Shown here: piece after piece, positions 37,435-46,488 of the stretch
How the letters are laid out: every line of letters starts with the position of its first letter
Position numbering within the stretch: position 1 is the first letter of the stretch
Assembly (NCBI RefSeq): GCF_902459655.1
Contig: NZ_CABPSB010000012.1
Location: forward strand, 1 to 64,000
Direction of reading: 5' to 3'
DNA: 64,000 bases
Source: Pandoraea anhela
Lineage (GTDB): Bacteria > Pseudomonadota > Gammaproteobacteria > Burkholderiales > Burkholderiaceae
Program-made: the position numbers and the translations under genes
The notes under the pieces: generated by a model
Told to the model about the DNA's origin: nothing
What the model saw: the letters and a program-made list of their open reading frames with translations, nothing else
Databases searched by the model: none

Positions 37435-38534
37435 ACCATCTACGCGTACCGCTCGCCAGCGTTGGCGACTTCGACGAGATTATCGACGTGCGAACGCCGC
37501 TCGAATTCGCAGACGATCACATTCCCGGCGCGATCAATGCACCGGTGCTCAGCAACGAAGAACGCGTGATCGTCGGCACGATGTACAAACAGGTGTCGCC
37601 GTTCGACGCCTCGCGTGAAGGCGCCGCCATGGTCGCGCGCAACATCGCGCATCACCTCGACACGCTGTTCGCAGACCGGCCGCGCAACTGGCGTCCGCTC
37701 GTATATTGCTGGCGCGGGGGCATGCGTTCTGCCTCCATGACGCTGATGATGAACATGATCGGCTGGCGTGCGCGTCAACTGGAGGGCGGTTACAAGACGT
37801 ATCGCAGCGATGTCGTGGCCTCGCTCGAAACGTTGCCGCCGACGCTCGATTACATCGTGCTCGCCGGGCATACCGGCAGCGGCAAGACGCGTCTGCTGCA
37901 TGCGCTCGCCGAGGTCGGCGCCCAGACGCTCGACCTCGAAGGTCTCGCGGTGCATCGCGGCTCGCTGCTCGGGGCGATGCCGGACGCGCCGCAGCCGTCG
38001 CAGAAATCGTTCGATACGCGGCTGATCGGGGCACTGCGGGCGTTCGATCCGACGCGTCCCGTGTTCGTCGAAGCGGAGAGTCGTCGCATCGGCCTCGTTA
38101 CGCTGCCGGAATCGCTGATGGCTTCGATTCGCGGTACGACGCGCTGCATCGAGGTCGAGGTCCCCATCGGCGAGCGCGTCGAGTTGCTGATGCAGGAGTA
38201 CGGTCATCTGCTCGCACAACCGGACTATTTCCGCACGCAATTGCTGCGGCTCGTGCCGTTGCATGGCAGGGCGGTCGTCGATCAATGGCTGGCATTGCTC
38301 GACAGCGGGCGGCAGCGCGAACTCTCGGAAGCGCTGATCACGCGCCACTACGACCCGGCATACACGCGCAGTTCGCGCAAGCTGTTGCAAGGGCTGGCGA
38401 AGGCCATGCCCTTCGCGTTCCATCCGGTCGGGCAAGACCTGCACTCGCAGGCGCAGGCCCTGCTGGCCATCACTTCACCGGCAGACAGATCTTCGTCTGA
38501 AGCTGCGACGCCGGGGTCGAGCGCGGGGCGTTGA
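37431..38534 (+). CDS. mnmH: tRNA 2-selenouridine synthase MnmH
   Basis: MnmH (SelU/YbbB) replaces sulfur with selenium, via a geranylated intermediate, at the wobble 2-thiouridine of certain tRNAs. The N-terminal rhodanese domain has its catalytic cysteine at Cys93 in VYCWRGGMRS, and a P-loop GHTGSGKT follows at residues 146-153. EAESRRIG is also typical. The 367-residue frame starts at ATG 37431, overlapping the lipoprotein stop. The last 65 bp overlap the convergent AraC gene, and the serine-rich tail there (RSSSEAATPGSSAGR) looks like an extension. Selenophosphate from SelD, not in this window, would be required. Confidence 0.92.
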   Translation: MNHLRVPLASVGDFDEIIDVRTPLEFADDHIPGAINAPVLSNEERVIVGTMYKQVSPFDASREGAAMVARNIAHHLDTLFADRPRNWRPLVYCWRGGMRSASMTLMMNMIGWRARQLEGGYKTYRSDVVASLETLPPTLDYIVLAGHTGSGKTRLLHALAEVGAQTLDLEGLAVHRGSLLGAMPDAPQPSQKSFDTRLIGALRAFDPTRPVFVEAESRRIGLVTLPESLMASIRGTTRCIEVEVPIGERVELLMQEYGHLLAQPDYFRTQLLRLVPLHGRAVVDQWLALLDSGRQRELSEALITRHYDPAYTRSSRKLLQGLAKAMPFAFHPVGQDLHSQAQALLAITSPADRSSSEAATPGSSAGR

Positions 38535-39303
38535 GGTACTGCTCGAACATCGGGAAGTCGGCGGGTTCGAGTCCGCTGTTAGGCAACCATTCCGAGAACA
38601 GCCACTGATACGGCCTGGTCATCTCGTTGTAGGGGCCCGTGTAGGTCAGCACGGCACAACGTCCGGCCGGAATCTCGAAGCGATCCAGATAGCCGCCGAT
38701 GACGGCGTTGCTGGCGACCGGCACGCCCGCGAGCGAGCGCAATTGCGCGACGGGGACTTGCTCCGGGTCGTCGAAATAGATGCCGAAGCCGGTGCTGTTC
38801 GGCTGCGCCAGTCCGTGCGCGGCGGCAAGCATGAAAACGCGCGCGAAGACCGCGCCGATGGCCTGATAATCGCCGCTGTGCCGGAGTACGGCGAGCGTGG
38901 TGGCAGGAAACGATTCGACTGAGATTGGGTACATGCTGGGCTCCTGAGGATCGAGGGGGGCGGAGCGGGTGTCCCGATAGCGTCCCGGCGGCATGCCGAA
39001 GAACGCACCGAAGGCCCGGTTGAATGCGGCCTCCGACGTATAGCCGGCGCGCGACGCGACAACACGCATCGAATCCTCCGAGTCCGCCAGCGCGATGGCC
39101 GCACGGTGCATGCGAATGCGCTGCATCGTGCCGTTCACCGTCTCGCCGAGCAACGCGCGGTAGACACGGTGAAAGTGGTACGGCGACAGGCAGGCCAGTT
39201 CGGCGAGGTAGTACAGGTCCGGGGTGCTGTCCGGATGGCTGGCCAGCCAGCGCAGCACGGGCTCCATGCGTTGGGCGTAGCGAAGACGGGTCTCGGGTTT
39301 CAT
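38470..39303 (-). CDS. AraC-family regulator with GyrI-like ligand domain
   Basis: The 277-residue protein has an N-terminal AraC/XylS DNA-binding domain (LAELACLSPYHFHRVYRALLG, YTSEAAFNRAFGAFFGMPPGRYR). A C-terminal GyrI-like small-molecule domain follows (VESFPATTLAVLRHSGDY, AGRCAVLTYTGPYNEM, WLPNSGLEPADFPMFEQYL), the SoxS/Rob-related layout. AAGGAG precedes ATG 39303, so the upstream part of the frame is excluded. Its 3' end overlaps mnmH by 65 bp on the opposite strand. Targets are unknown. Confidence 0.88.
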   Translation of the reverse strand: MKPETRLRYAQRMEPVLRWLASHPDSTPDLYYLAELACLSPYHFHRVYRALLGETVNGTMQRIRMHRAAIALADSEDSMRVVASRAGYTSEAAFNRAFGAFFGMPPGRYRDTRSAPLDPQEPSMYPISVESFPATTLAVLRHSGDYQAIGAVFARVFMLAAAHGLAQPNSTGFGIYFDDPEQVPVAQLRSLAGVPVASNAVIGGYLDRFEIPAGRCAVLTYTGPYNEMTRPYQWLFSEWLPNSGLEPADFPMFEQYLNAPRSTPASQLQTKICLPVK

Positions 39304-39540
39304 ATGCGGCTCCTTGGACGCCAAGGTATCGACCAGCGGTTTGCCGATTTTGCGTTTTTTTTGTGACACGTCGTCGTCCATCGTCAGATCGGGGGCGTCG
39401 CCGGTGTGATGCGTGATGGCCTCGGTGCGAATGAAATCGCCGCTCCTGATCGTCGACAGAAACGCACCATTCGGCGCGCTTGACGCCTTCGCCGGCGCTG
39501 GGAGAAACGAACGCTGGCCGAAGGTTGACCGAACGTAGAC

Positions 39541-39572
39541 TGAACGCGTTGACTGAACGCGTTGATTGAACG
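39541..39572. repeat. 13-bp tandem repeat before the anti-sigma stop
   Basis: TGAACGCGTTGAC, TGAACGCGTTGAT and a partial third unit TGAACG lie between the anti-sigma gene and the AraC gene. Confidence 0.7.
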
Positions 39573-39573
39573 T

Positions 39574-40461
39574 TTACCCGCGCCGTTTCGCTGTTTGCCC
39601 ACGCGCTGCCAACTGCGCGTCAATCTCCTGCGACAGTCCCAGCAACACCTGCCGATCGATGCCGCCCGAAATCGCGTAGCCGAACGTCCCGTCGACCCAG
39701 TAGAAGACCTTGACCGGCCCGTCCTCGTAAAAGCGGAACGCCGCGGGCTGGCCGTCGATGCCGGCTGGCGAGATGCAGACCGTGATGCGCTCGCCGGCAT
39801 CGTTGCGATACATGTATTGGATCACGCGTTCGTCGCTGCCGGGCAGCGCGCGTCCGCCGCTTAGCCGGAAGCCGCGTGCGCTGAGGTCGGGGGCGTGCGC
39901 GGGGGTTTCCAGCCGGCTCGCGATCCATTGCGAGAAGCGGGCTTCGGTTTGCCCGTCCGTGCCCGACGGACGCTGGATCTCCGGCATGTAGACGACGTGT
40001 GCGATGGCCGCCCGCCGGGCGAAGCGCACGGCGCTGTCGGCAACAGCAAGGGGCTTCGTCGGCCCGTCGGTCATCGCCAGCGACGCGGCGGCGGGGGAGG
40101 CGGGTGCCGACCACATCCGGTTGCCCTGCACGCCGATACCGATGCCGACGACCAGCGCGGCGGCCAGTCCCGCGAAGCGTGGCCAGTTGGCGGCGCTGGC
40201 GCGACGGGCTCGCACCGACCGAGGGGGCGGTGCGTACGGCTGCGGTGGGCGTTGCAGGCGGGATGGCACCGGCTCGTCGAGCACGTCGTCGTACCGGGCA
40301 TGCAGCGCACGCTTGAGGGCGACGATCTCGCTCACGGCCGCTGCAAGTGCGGGATCATCGGCGAGCGCCCTGTCCAGCTCGGCGCGGCGTTGCGGCGGCA
40401 ATTCTCCGTCGACGTACGCGTGCAATTCGCCGTCGTCGACCGGGCGGTTCGGTTCGTTCAT
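39574..40461 (-). CDS. Anti-sigma factor, membrane-anchored
   Basis: The 295-residue protein has a short cytosolic N-terminal domain of the anti-sigma type (DDGELHAYVDGELPPQRRAE). A single transmembrane segment lies near residues 95-115 (AGLAAALVVGIGIG), and a periplasmic C-terminal domain of about 180 residues follows, with FYWVDGTFGYAISGG. Its ATG overlaps the stop of the sigma gene by 4 bp (ATGA), the standard co-translated arrangement. It should hold the ECF sigma factor inactive until an envelope signal arrives; the signal is unknown. Confidence 0.85.
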   Translation of the reverse strand: MNEPNRPVDDGELHAYVDGELPPQRRAELDRALADDPALAAAVSEIVALKRALHARYDDVLDEPVPSRLQRPPQPYAPPPRSVRARRASAANWPRFAGLAAALVVGIGIGVQGNRMWSAPASPAAASLAMTDGPTKPLAVADSAVRFARRAAIAHVVYMPEIQRPSGTDGQTEARFSQWIASRLETPAHAPDLSARGFRLSGGRALPGSDERVIQYMYRNDAGERITVCISPAGIDGQPAAFRFYEDGPVKVFYWVDGTFGYAISGGIDRQVLLGLSQEIDAQLAARGQTAKRRG

Positions 40462-40994
40462 CGCACCACCTTCAGCTTGGCAGGTTGACCGGCATGGCCG
40501 GATGGCGCGATGCCGGACATCAGATCGCGCAGTCGTTGTCTGCCGCGCGAGAGCCTCGACATGACGGTGCCGATCGGGACCTGCAGCGATGCGGCGACAT
40601 CCGCGTAACTCATGTCTTCCAGCCCGACGAGCAGCACGATGGCGCGCTGCTCGGCCGGCAAGTGCCGCAGCGCCTCGTCCAGATCGCGGATTTCGAGTCG
40701 GCGCGCCGGGTCGGCCGGCACGGCGACTTCGCGCTCGGCGACGTCGGTGTCGTCCAGTGAGATGTGCGCGGCCTGCGCGGGGGCGCGCCGTTGCTGATTG
40801 AGAAACAGGTTGTGCATGATGGTGAAGAGCCATGCGCGGGCGTCCGTGCCGGCTTCGAACATGGTGTAACGGCTCAGCGCGCGCTCCAGCGTGTCCTGCA
40901 CGAGGTCGTCGGCCAACTCGGCGTTGCCGGTGAGCGCGCGCGCATACCGCCGCAGGCGCGGCACGTGATCGTACAGCTGGTCGCGGATATCCAT
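40458..40994 (-). CDS. ECF-family RNA polymerase sigma factor
   Basis: The 178-residue protein contains sigma region 2 (YARALTGNAELADDLVQDTL, ARAWLFTIMHNLFLN) and region 4 (LRHLPAEQRAIVLLVGLEDM, YADVAASLQVPIGTVMSRLS). It forms an operon with the overlapping anti-sigma gene downstream. Upstream, 41005-41044 is a degenerate tandem repeat, and the promoter lies beyond or within it. The regulon is unknown. Confidence 0.92.
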   Translation of the reverse strand: MDIRDQLYDHVPRLRRYARALTGNAELADDLVQDTLERALSRYTMFEAGTDARAWLFTIMHNLFLNQQRRAPAQAAHISLDDTDVAEREVAVPADPARRLEIRDLDEALRHLPAEQRAIVLLVGLEDMSYADVAASLQVPIGTVMSRLSRGRQRLRDLMSGIAPSGHAGQPAKLKVVR

Positions 40995-41004
40995 GCTGTC
41001 AGAA

Positions 41005-41044
41005 GGGCCGAGTTTGGGGCCGAGTCGGGGGCCGAGTTTGGGGC
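41005..41044. repeat. Degenerate 11-14 bp tandem repeat upstream of the ECF sigma gene
   Basis: Copies of GGGCCGAGT(TT/CG)GG recur three to four times between the sigma start codon and its probable promoter. Confidence 0.65.
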
Positions 41045-41246
41045 TGGGACGGGGCCGGGAGCGGGCGAGACGGCATGAGGATCGGGGTCATATCCGGGTC
41101 AACACCCTTTGAAGACAGCTTATTCCATGCGACGGGAAAAATCTCGATGCGTCGCAGGGGAGCGGGCAGACTGTCCGAGCGCGGTTTGGCCTCGATCGGC
41201 CGGGCGGGAAGGGAACCGCGTCGATGCGTCGCCCGGCGCGACGCGC

Positions 41247-41759
41247 TTAACGCCGGTTCTCGCGTGCGTCCCTGATCGCGTTGAGCTTGGCCGCGATGCG
41301 TGCGGCGTAAGCGTCACGCAGCGCCGGGGTGGCCGAATGGTACGCGCCGATGGCGGCCCACGTGTTGCCGTACTTCGCCATCTGACGTTGCAGATGCCAT
41401 GCTGCGATGTACACGCTCTTGCACGGCACCATGAGGTCGTCGGTGCCGATGCCGAAGCGCGCCAGCGTTCCCAGATGCACCGAGTTGATCTGCATGAGAC
41501 CGTAGTCGACCGAGCCGTTCGTGTTCGTGCGACGGGCGTCGGGCCGGTTGTTCGATTCTTCCCACGCGATGGCGCGCAGCACGTCCGCGTTCACATGATG
41601 ATAGGTCGCGGCGTCGTCGAAACAGTCGGCGAACGACGGCTGACTCGTAGCGAGGGCCGCGAGTGCGATGCCTGCGAATGCGAGTGCGCGCGAGCAGGAA
41701 CGGCGCAGGACGAACCGGCGGGCGGGCTGATCGATGTCGACGGAATGGCTCGGGCGCAT
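41247..41759 (-). CDS. Lytic transglycosylase (SLT, secretion-system type)
   Basis: The 170-residue protein has an N-terminal signal segment (ALAFAGIALAALATSQPSFA). A compact SLT domain follows, with catalytic glutamate in IAWEESNNRPDA, then SVDYGLMQINSVHL and WAAIGAYHSATP. This is the VirB1/IagB/PilT-accessory type of lytic transglycosylase that opens peptidoglycan for secretion or pilus machines. It is the last gene of the gsp-like operon, 6 bp after the preceding pseudopilin gene, so the context fits wall passage of the secretion apparatus. Confidence 0.88.
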   Translation of the reverse strand: MRPSHSVDIDQPARRFVLRRSCSRALAFAGIALAALATSQPSFADCFDDAATYHHVNADVLRAIAWEESNNRPDARRTNTNGSVDYGLMQINSVHLGTLARFGIGTDDLMVPCKSVYIAAWHLQRQMAKYGNTWAAIGAYHSATPALRDAYAARIAAKLNAIRDARENRR

Positions 41760-41765
41760 GAATCG

Positions 41766-42557
41766 TCAGAAGGGTGGGTTGGGTTGAGACGTAGGCAGCG
41801 AGGAGAATGGCGACGCTGGCGGTGGCGAGCCTCCCGACGCGTTACCGGACGAGTTACCAGACAAATCGCTCTGCGGGCTGTTGATGCTGCCGCCGAAGTT
41901 GTTGCCGCCAAGGTTGGTGTTACCGACGTTGGCGTTCGGCGAGTTCGACAGGCCCTGCGGTCCCCCGAAGGCATTGCCCAGAGGATTGTTTATCGAGTCG
42001 TCGACGGGCGTGCCGGGGCCGGCGCCCGGTGTCGGCGTGGACGGCAGTATGACCGGCGTGGCCGTCGCTGCGGAGAAGCGCCAGTCGTAATAGTGCGTCT
42101 TGCCGCCGAACGTGCCGAACTGCTCGTCGAAGTGTCCCGTCTTCAACGGGGCGGCCGACGAGCGGCTGTACACCTCCAGCACGCCCTTGTTGGTCGTCAC
42201 GTAGGTTATGCCCCAGTCCGTGCTGCCGGTGATCGGGTCTGCGAAGATCTTGCGCAAATAGCGATGCGGTGTCGGAAAGCGCGGGTCGAGCAGCAGCGCA
42301 GCCAGATTCGGCGGTTGCGGCAACTGCCCGGCCGGCGTGGCGTCTGCATAAGCCCGCAGTGCGTCGCTGAACTGGGCGCCGATTTCTAGCAACTGCGCTT
42401 CGCGCGACGCCCGTTGCCACAGCGCACCGACTTTGATGGTGAGCGCCGCGACCAGTCCCAGCACGGCGACCAGAATCAGCAGCCCCACATAAGTGAACCC
42501 GCCTTGCGCCTGACGTGACGAGCGCCGGCGGCGCACGCGCCGCTCAATAGTCCGCAT
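41766..42557 (-). CDS. Divergent type II secretion pseudopilin-like protein
   Basis: The 263-residue protein has a prepilin-type N terminus, QGG then FTYVGLLILVAVLGLVAAL, with cleavage predicted after Gly20. The usual glutamate at mature position 5 is glycine (Gly25), as in some minor pseudopilins. The middle resembles GspG-like folds (DPRFPTPHRYLRKIFADPITG). The last 90 residues are rich in N, G, S and P (GNTNLGGNNFGGS), probably unstructured. It overlaps the preceding pseudopilin gene by 14 bp. A minor-pilin role is inferred. Confidence 0.75.
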   Translation of the reverse strand: MRTIERRVRRRRSSRQAQGGFTYVGLLILVAVLGLVAALTIKVGALWQRASREAQLLEIGAQFSDALRAYADATPAGQLPQPPNLAALLLDPRFPTPHRYLRKIFADPITGSTDWGITYVTTNKGVLEVYSRSSAAPLKTGHFDEQFGTFGGKTHYYDWRFSAATATPVILPSTPTPGAGPGTPVDDSINNPLGNAFGGPQGLSNSPNANVGNTNLGGNNFGGSINSPQSDLSGNSSGNASGGSPPPASPFSSLPTSQPNPPF

Positions 42558-43065
42558 ACGCCTTGCCCGCCGGATCCGTGCCCGTCGCGCCGCTCTTCAC
42601 GCAGCACACCCCCTTGTCCTCGACGACAGGAATCGCCCCCGGCGGCGGTGTCGGCGTGGAGGCGCCGAAACGCGCCGACTCCTGCGCGGCGCGCGTCGTA
42701 GCGAGAATCTGCGCACTCGGGTCCTGCGCGGCGTTCTCGGCGAGCGTCATGGTGATCCACGTCGAGTCGCTGCCGGTCACGGGGTCGACCGGGATCGCCC
42801 GCAGATACTTGCGTTCGACCAGTTCGTTGAGGTTCACCGGGTAGTGGCCGGTGTCGTCGTAGTACTGGTCGATGACCTTGCGCAGCGTGCGCAGATTCTC
42901 GGCCAGCACGGTGTTCTTCGCCTTGTTGATGGCCGGCACGTAGTTCGGAATCATTAAGGTCGCGAGCGTGGCGATGATGCCCAGCACCACCAGCAGCTCG
43001 ATCAGCGTGAAGCCGCGATACCCGCGACGGGATCGGTGCGAACGGGGTTTGGGAGAGCGGTTCAT
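42544..43065 (-). CDS. Type II secretion pseudopilin (GspG-like)
   Basis: The 173-residue protein has a canonical prepilin signal, RGYRG then FTLIELLVVLGIIATL, with cleavage after Gly18 and glutamate at +5. The C-terminal part has DDTGHYPVNLNELVERKYL and AIPVDPVTGS, like GspG-type major pseudopilins. A short cysteine pair lies near the end (GVCCVKSG). I chose ATG 43065 over an upstream out-of-style extension. It lies in the secretin-linked group of pseudopilins. Confidence 0.82.
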   Translation of the reverse strand: MNRSPKPRSHRSRRGYRGFTLIELLVVLGIIATLATLMIPNYVPAINKAKNTVLAENLRTLRKVIDQYYDDTGHYPVNLNELVERKYLRAIPVDPVTGSDSTWITMTLAENAAQDPSAQILATTRAAQESARFGASTPTPPPGAIPVVEDKGVCCVKSGATGTDPAGKAYADY

Positions 43066-43109
43066 GTCGAAGTCCACAGGGTGTGCACAGGGTCCACCGG
43101 GCGTGAGCG

Positions 43110-43637
43110 TCACCAGAGGCGATAAGGAACGCCGTTCAGGCTGACGCCCTGCGACAGCGTGTAGACGTCGTAAATGTCGTCGCCTTCGGCGGGCGTGTCG
43201 GGCGGGCTCGCGTAGCTTCGCTTGCCCCACGTCTGCGAGTTCGTGAGCGAATCGTCGTTGTTGAACGGGTCGCGCGGAATGCGTCGCAAAAAGTACTGGC
43301 GTTTGCGCTTCGGGTCGCGCATGTCGGGCACGCCCTGCACCAGAATTTCGAGCGAAGGGGGATAGCCGGTCTCCGTCGCCTTCTTTTCCATGTGACCGGT
43401 GTCCCAGGCGCGCTTGTAGGCGTCGATCGCCTGACGGATTTCGCGCAGATCACGCGCCAGTTCCTGCTCCTGCCGACGCTGCACGGCCAATTGCGAGACG
43501 GGGACCGCCAGTGCTGCCAGCATCGCCATGATGGCCAGCGTGACGAGCAATTCGATCAGCGTGAAGCCACGCTCACGCCCGCCGCAGGGGGGGCGTGCAG
43601 CGTGGCGCGAGCGAAGCGGTGCCCGGCGCATTCGCAT
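43110..43637 (-). CDS. Type II secretion pseudopilin
   Basis: The 175-residue protein has the prepilin signal GGRERG then FTLIELLVTLAIMAML (cleavage after Gly24, glutamate +5). An amphipathic region follows (QEQELARDLREIRQAIDAYK), then a GspG-like body with IPRDPFNNDD. The start ATG shares one base with the secretin stop (TGATG). Another ATG two codons later is possible. Confidence 0.82.
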   Translation of the reverse strand: MRMRRAPLRSRHAARPPCGGRERGFTLIELLVTLAIMAMLAALAVPVSQLAVQRRQEQELARDLREIRQAIDAYKRAWDTGHMEKKATETGYPPSLEILVQGVPDMRDPKRKRQYFLRRIPRDPFNNDDSLTNSQTWGKRSYASPPDTPAEGDDIYDVYTLSQGVSLNGVPYRLW

Positions 43638-45832
43638 CAGCGCGGTGCCGGTGCGCCACCGACGGGCACCGGTTGTTGCGAGGAGAGCGGCACCGGATCG
43701 CTGGTCGGACCGAGCACTGTGGTGGGCGTCGGCGCCGGCGCAGGCACCGGGTTGCCCGGCGGTGGGGGCACGGCGCCACCGGCCTGCGGGACGGCGGCGG
43801 GCGGCGGTAGCGGGGCTACCGGCGCGGCCGGCGCGGGCGTGGTCGGCGCGGCGGCGGCCGGTGCGCCATGCGACGCTTCGTACAGCGAGAGCCCGTTGGC
43901 CGACACGGCGGCGCCGCCGGCGCCCGACGTGGTCATCACCACTCCCGGCACGACGGTCGAGGTCTGCGGGCGCGGCGTGGCGTCCGGCAGCGCCGGTGCG
44001 GGGCGGCGACGGAAGTTGCCTTGCGTGCCGGACAGGAACTCGGTCGCGCTTTCCGCCGGGCGCGCCACATTGCGCACGATGTGCGGCGTGATCGACAGCA
44101 CGATCTCCGTCTTCTTGTCGTTGTTGGTCGTGTTGCCGAACAGACGGCCGAGAATCGGGAAGTCGCCGAGACCCGGAATCTTGTTCCCCGACGTTTGCTC
44201 CTGATTGTTGAGCAAACCGGCGAGCACCTGATTCTCGCCGTCTTTCAACTGGAGAACGGTGGACGCCTGACGCGTGCCGATCTGGAACACCGTGCTGCCC
44301 GACTTCGTGACCGTCTGCGTGCCGAGGCTGCTGACTTCCATGGCAATGCGAATGCCGACCTGATCGTTCATGTAGACCGTCGGCTCGACGTTGAGCGTGA
44401 GGCCGACGTCGATGTAGCTCACGGATTCCGAGGCGAATGCCCCGACCCCCGCGCCCACGGTGGTCGAAATGACTGGCACCTTGTCGCCGATCAGAATCTT
44501 CGCCTTTTCTTTGTTGCGCACGCGAATGCGCGGATTGGCGAGGATATTCGTGTCGCCATCGGTCGCATTGAGGTTGATCGTGGCCGACGGATTGCCCACG
44601 CTCACGCTGTTTCGCGTGGGAGAGAGCAAATCGGCCAGCGTGAGGGCCGCACCGTTGCCCGCCGACGCCAGCGGTGAGAGCGTGACCTTGTCCGGCCACT
44701 GAATGCCGAGGTTCTGCAAGCGGGTACGCGTGATTTCGAGCACTTCCACATCGAGCACGACTTCCGGCTCGGCGCGATCCTGGAGCGCGACGATCTGCTC
44801 GGCGACCTTGATCGCCTCGGGCGTGTCGCGCACGATCACCGCATTGAGTTTCTCGTCGACGACGATATCGGTGGACTTGGTGAGCGTCTTGAGCGAGGCG
44901 GCGACCAGCTTGGCGTCGGCGTTGTTCAGGAAGAACGTGCGCACGACCATTTCCTTGTACTCGCGCACCTTGGCGGGCAGGTTCGGATAGATGAGCAACG
45001 TGTTGTTGTCCATCACCTGTTGCTCGAGCTGGTTGGTCACGAGCATGAAGTACAGCGCCTGTTCCACGGTGCTGTTGCGCAGCGAAATCGAGACCTTGGT
45101 ATCCGTCTTCAGGTCTTTGTCGAACACGAAGTTCAGCCCCGAGCGCTGTGCGATGACCTGAAAGACCTGTCGCAGCGGTGCATCGCGGAACTCGATCGAC
45201 AACGGCTGACGGAAGGCGTCGGAGAGTTCTGCGCTGAGCACTGGCTGGGCGGCGCGCGACTCCACTTCGGCGAGCATGGCGCGCGCGGCGTCGTTGTCGG
45301 GGCGCTCGCGAAGAATCTGTTCGAGTGTCTTTCGCGCGGCGTCGAAGCGTCGTTCGTCCATCGAAATCGACGCCTGCTTCATCATGTTCTGGTGACGCAG
45401 CAGGGCGTCGAGCGTGCGCAGATCGGTCTTCGCCTTCTCGTTGTTCGGGTCGAGATCGAGCACCCGCTTGAACCACGGCCTCGCGGCCTGATACTTGCCG
45501 GCCGTCATCTCCTTCTCGCCACTGGCGATGAAGTCCGTGAGCATTTTGTCGCGCGCGTTGAGATAAATCAGGCGGTACTCGCCATTCGCGGGATCGCGCT
45601 GACTCGCTTCCTGCAACTTCTTGAGCCCGGCTTCGGGCTGATCGTGCGCGATCAGATCGCGCCCGTCGCGCAGTGCCATTTGCGCGGCGCAACCGGACAA
45701 CGCGACGAGCGCGAGTACCGCCGTGGCACGCCATACCGTGGCGCGGGTCGTGGCGAACGACCGGCGCGAGCGGGCCGCATGCGCCGACGGGGCGGCTTGG
45801 GACGAAGGGGGAGACACGACGGGCAACTTCAC
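43637..45832 (-). CDS. gspD: Outer-membrane secretin (GspD/MshL-like lipoprotein)
   Basis: The 731-residue secretin should form the outer-membrane gate of the secretion system. The N terminus ends in a lipobox ALSGC (Cys48). A TPR-like region (EYRLIYLNARDKM, WFKRVLDLDPNNEKA) is followed by N0/N1-type domains and the secretin core, with GDTNILANPRIRVRNKEKA and GLLNNQEQTSGNKIPGLGDF. The end is a long P/A-rich tail. Lipidation and the TPR region resemble MSHA/type IV-pilus-like secretins rather than classical GspD. It overlaps the PilP-like gene by 4 bp. Confidence 0.88.
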   Translation of the reverse strand: MKLPVVSPPSSQAAPSAHAARSRRSFATTRATVWRATAVLALVALSGCAAQMALRDGRDLIAHDQPEAGLKKLQEASQRDPANGEYRLIYLNARDKMLTDFIASGEKEMTAGKYQAARPWFKRVLDLDPNNEKAKTDLRTLDALLRHQNMMKQASISMDERRFDAARKTLEQILRERPDNDAARAMLAEVESRAAQPVLSAELSDAFRQPLSIEFRDAPLRQVFQVIAQRSGLNFVFDKDLKTDTKVSISLRNSTVEQALYFMLVTNQLEQQVMDNNTLLIYPNLPAKVREYKEMVVRTFFLNNADAKLVAASLKTLTKSTDIVVDEKLNAVIVRDTPEAIKVAEQIVALQDRAEPEVVLDVEVLEITRTRLQNLGIQWPDKVTLSPLASAGNGAALTLADLLSPTRNSVSVGNPSATINLNATDGDTNILANPRIRVRNKEKAKILIGDKVPVISTTVGAGVGAFASESVSYIDVGLTLNVEPTVYMNDQVGIRIAMEVSSLGTQTVTKSGSTVFQIGTRQASTVLQLKDGENQVLAGLLNNQEQTSGNKIPGLGDFPILGRLFGNTTNNDKKTEIVLSITPHIVRNVARPAESATEFLSGTQGNFRRRPAPALPDATPRPQTSTVVPGVVMTTSGAGGAAVSANGLSLYEASHGAPAAAAPTTPAPAAPVAPLPPPAAVPQAGGAVPPPPGNPVPAPAPTPTTVLGPTSDPVPLSSQQPVPVGGAPAPR

Positions 45833-46488
45833 TGCGCGCCTCCGATATCCAACTCTTGCTGCTGGTTCATGGGGATGTAGATGAGCGACAGGCGAGGCGG
45901 CTTGATCGACTCGACGCGATACACGTCGTCGACGACCGAGTTCTCATGCACGATGAAGGTCTTTTCGCCGCGCGCCAGATAGACCTCCCACGCCCCGGCG
46001 GCCTGCGCCTTGCCGAGATACGTGAACGGCATGGGCGGCGCGGTCGGCGGCAGAGGCGCGACGGGCACGGGCGCGGAAGACGGCGCTGGCGGCGGCGGCC
46101 CCCAGTTCTGGCTGGCGAACAGGCGTTGCGAAGCGGCGGGGGAGCCGTCCGCGTCGATGAGATTCTCGCGAGGTGTCGGCGCAACGATGGACGACGCCCC
46201 GACGCTCGGCCCGCTGCCCGACACGAACGCGCGCACCTGCGCGAGCAATTCGCGCCGGGATGCGGCGAGGGCGTCGGCATCCGCGTCGCCACGCATGGGG
46301 GCGACCGCCATGGCGGCGCTCGCCGGCGTGGCGGGATGCGCACGCGTATGCGTGACGGGCGAGGCCGCCGAGACAGCCGGCGCGCCCGACGACGACGCAT
46401 CGAGAAACGGCAGAAACGAAGGATCCACGAGCGCAGCCGCAACGCTCGCGGCGAGCGATCCCCACAAGAGCAGGCGACGCCGCGTCAT
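45829..46488 (-). CDS. PilP/GspC-like periplasmic alignment protein
   Basis: The 219-residue protein has one N-terminal membrane segment (LLLWGSLAASVAAAL). A long flexible A/P/S-rich linker follows, then a C-terminal domain of about 70 residues (PMPFTYLGKAQAAGAWEVYL, KTFIVHENSVVDDVYRVESI) like the PilP/GspC homology region that docks onto the secretin. It lies directly before the secretin gene (ATGA overlap), as PilP does before PilQ. Identity is inferred from fold pattern and order. Confidence 0.68.
   Translation of the reverse strand: MTRRRLLLWGSLAASVAAALVDPSFLPFLDASSSGAPAVSAASPVTHTRAHPATPASAAMAVAPMRGDADADALAASRRELLAQVRAFVSGSGPSVGASSIVAPTPRENLIDADGSPAASQRLFASQNWGPPPPAPSSAPVPVAPLPPTAPPMPFTYLGKAQAAGAWEVYLARGEKTFIVHENSVVDDVYRVESIKPPRLSLIYIPMNQQQELDIGGAQ

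Noticed and set aside
43110-45734. An 874-codon minus-strand frame running through the secretin region in another frame
   Set aside because: Only its last 175 codons are a real pseudopilin; the remainder is out of frame with the secretin and has arginine-rich nonsense composition.
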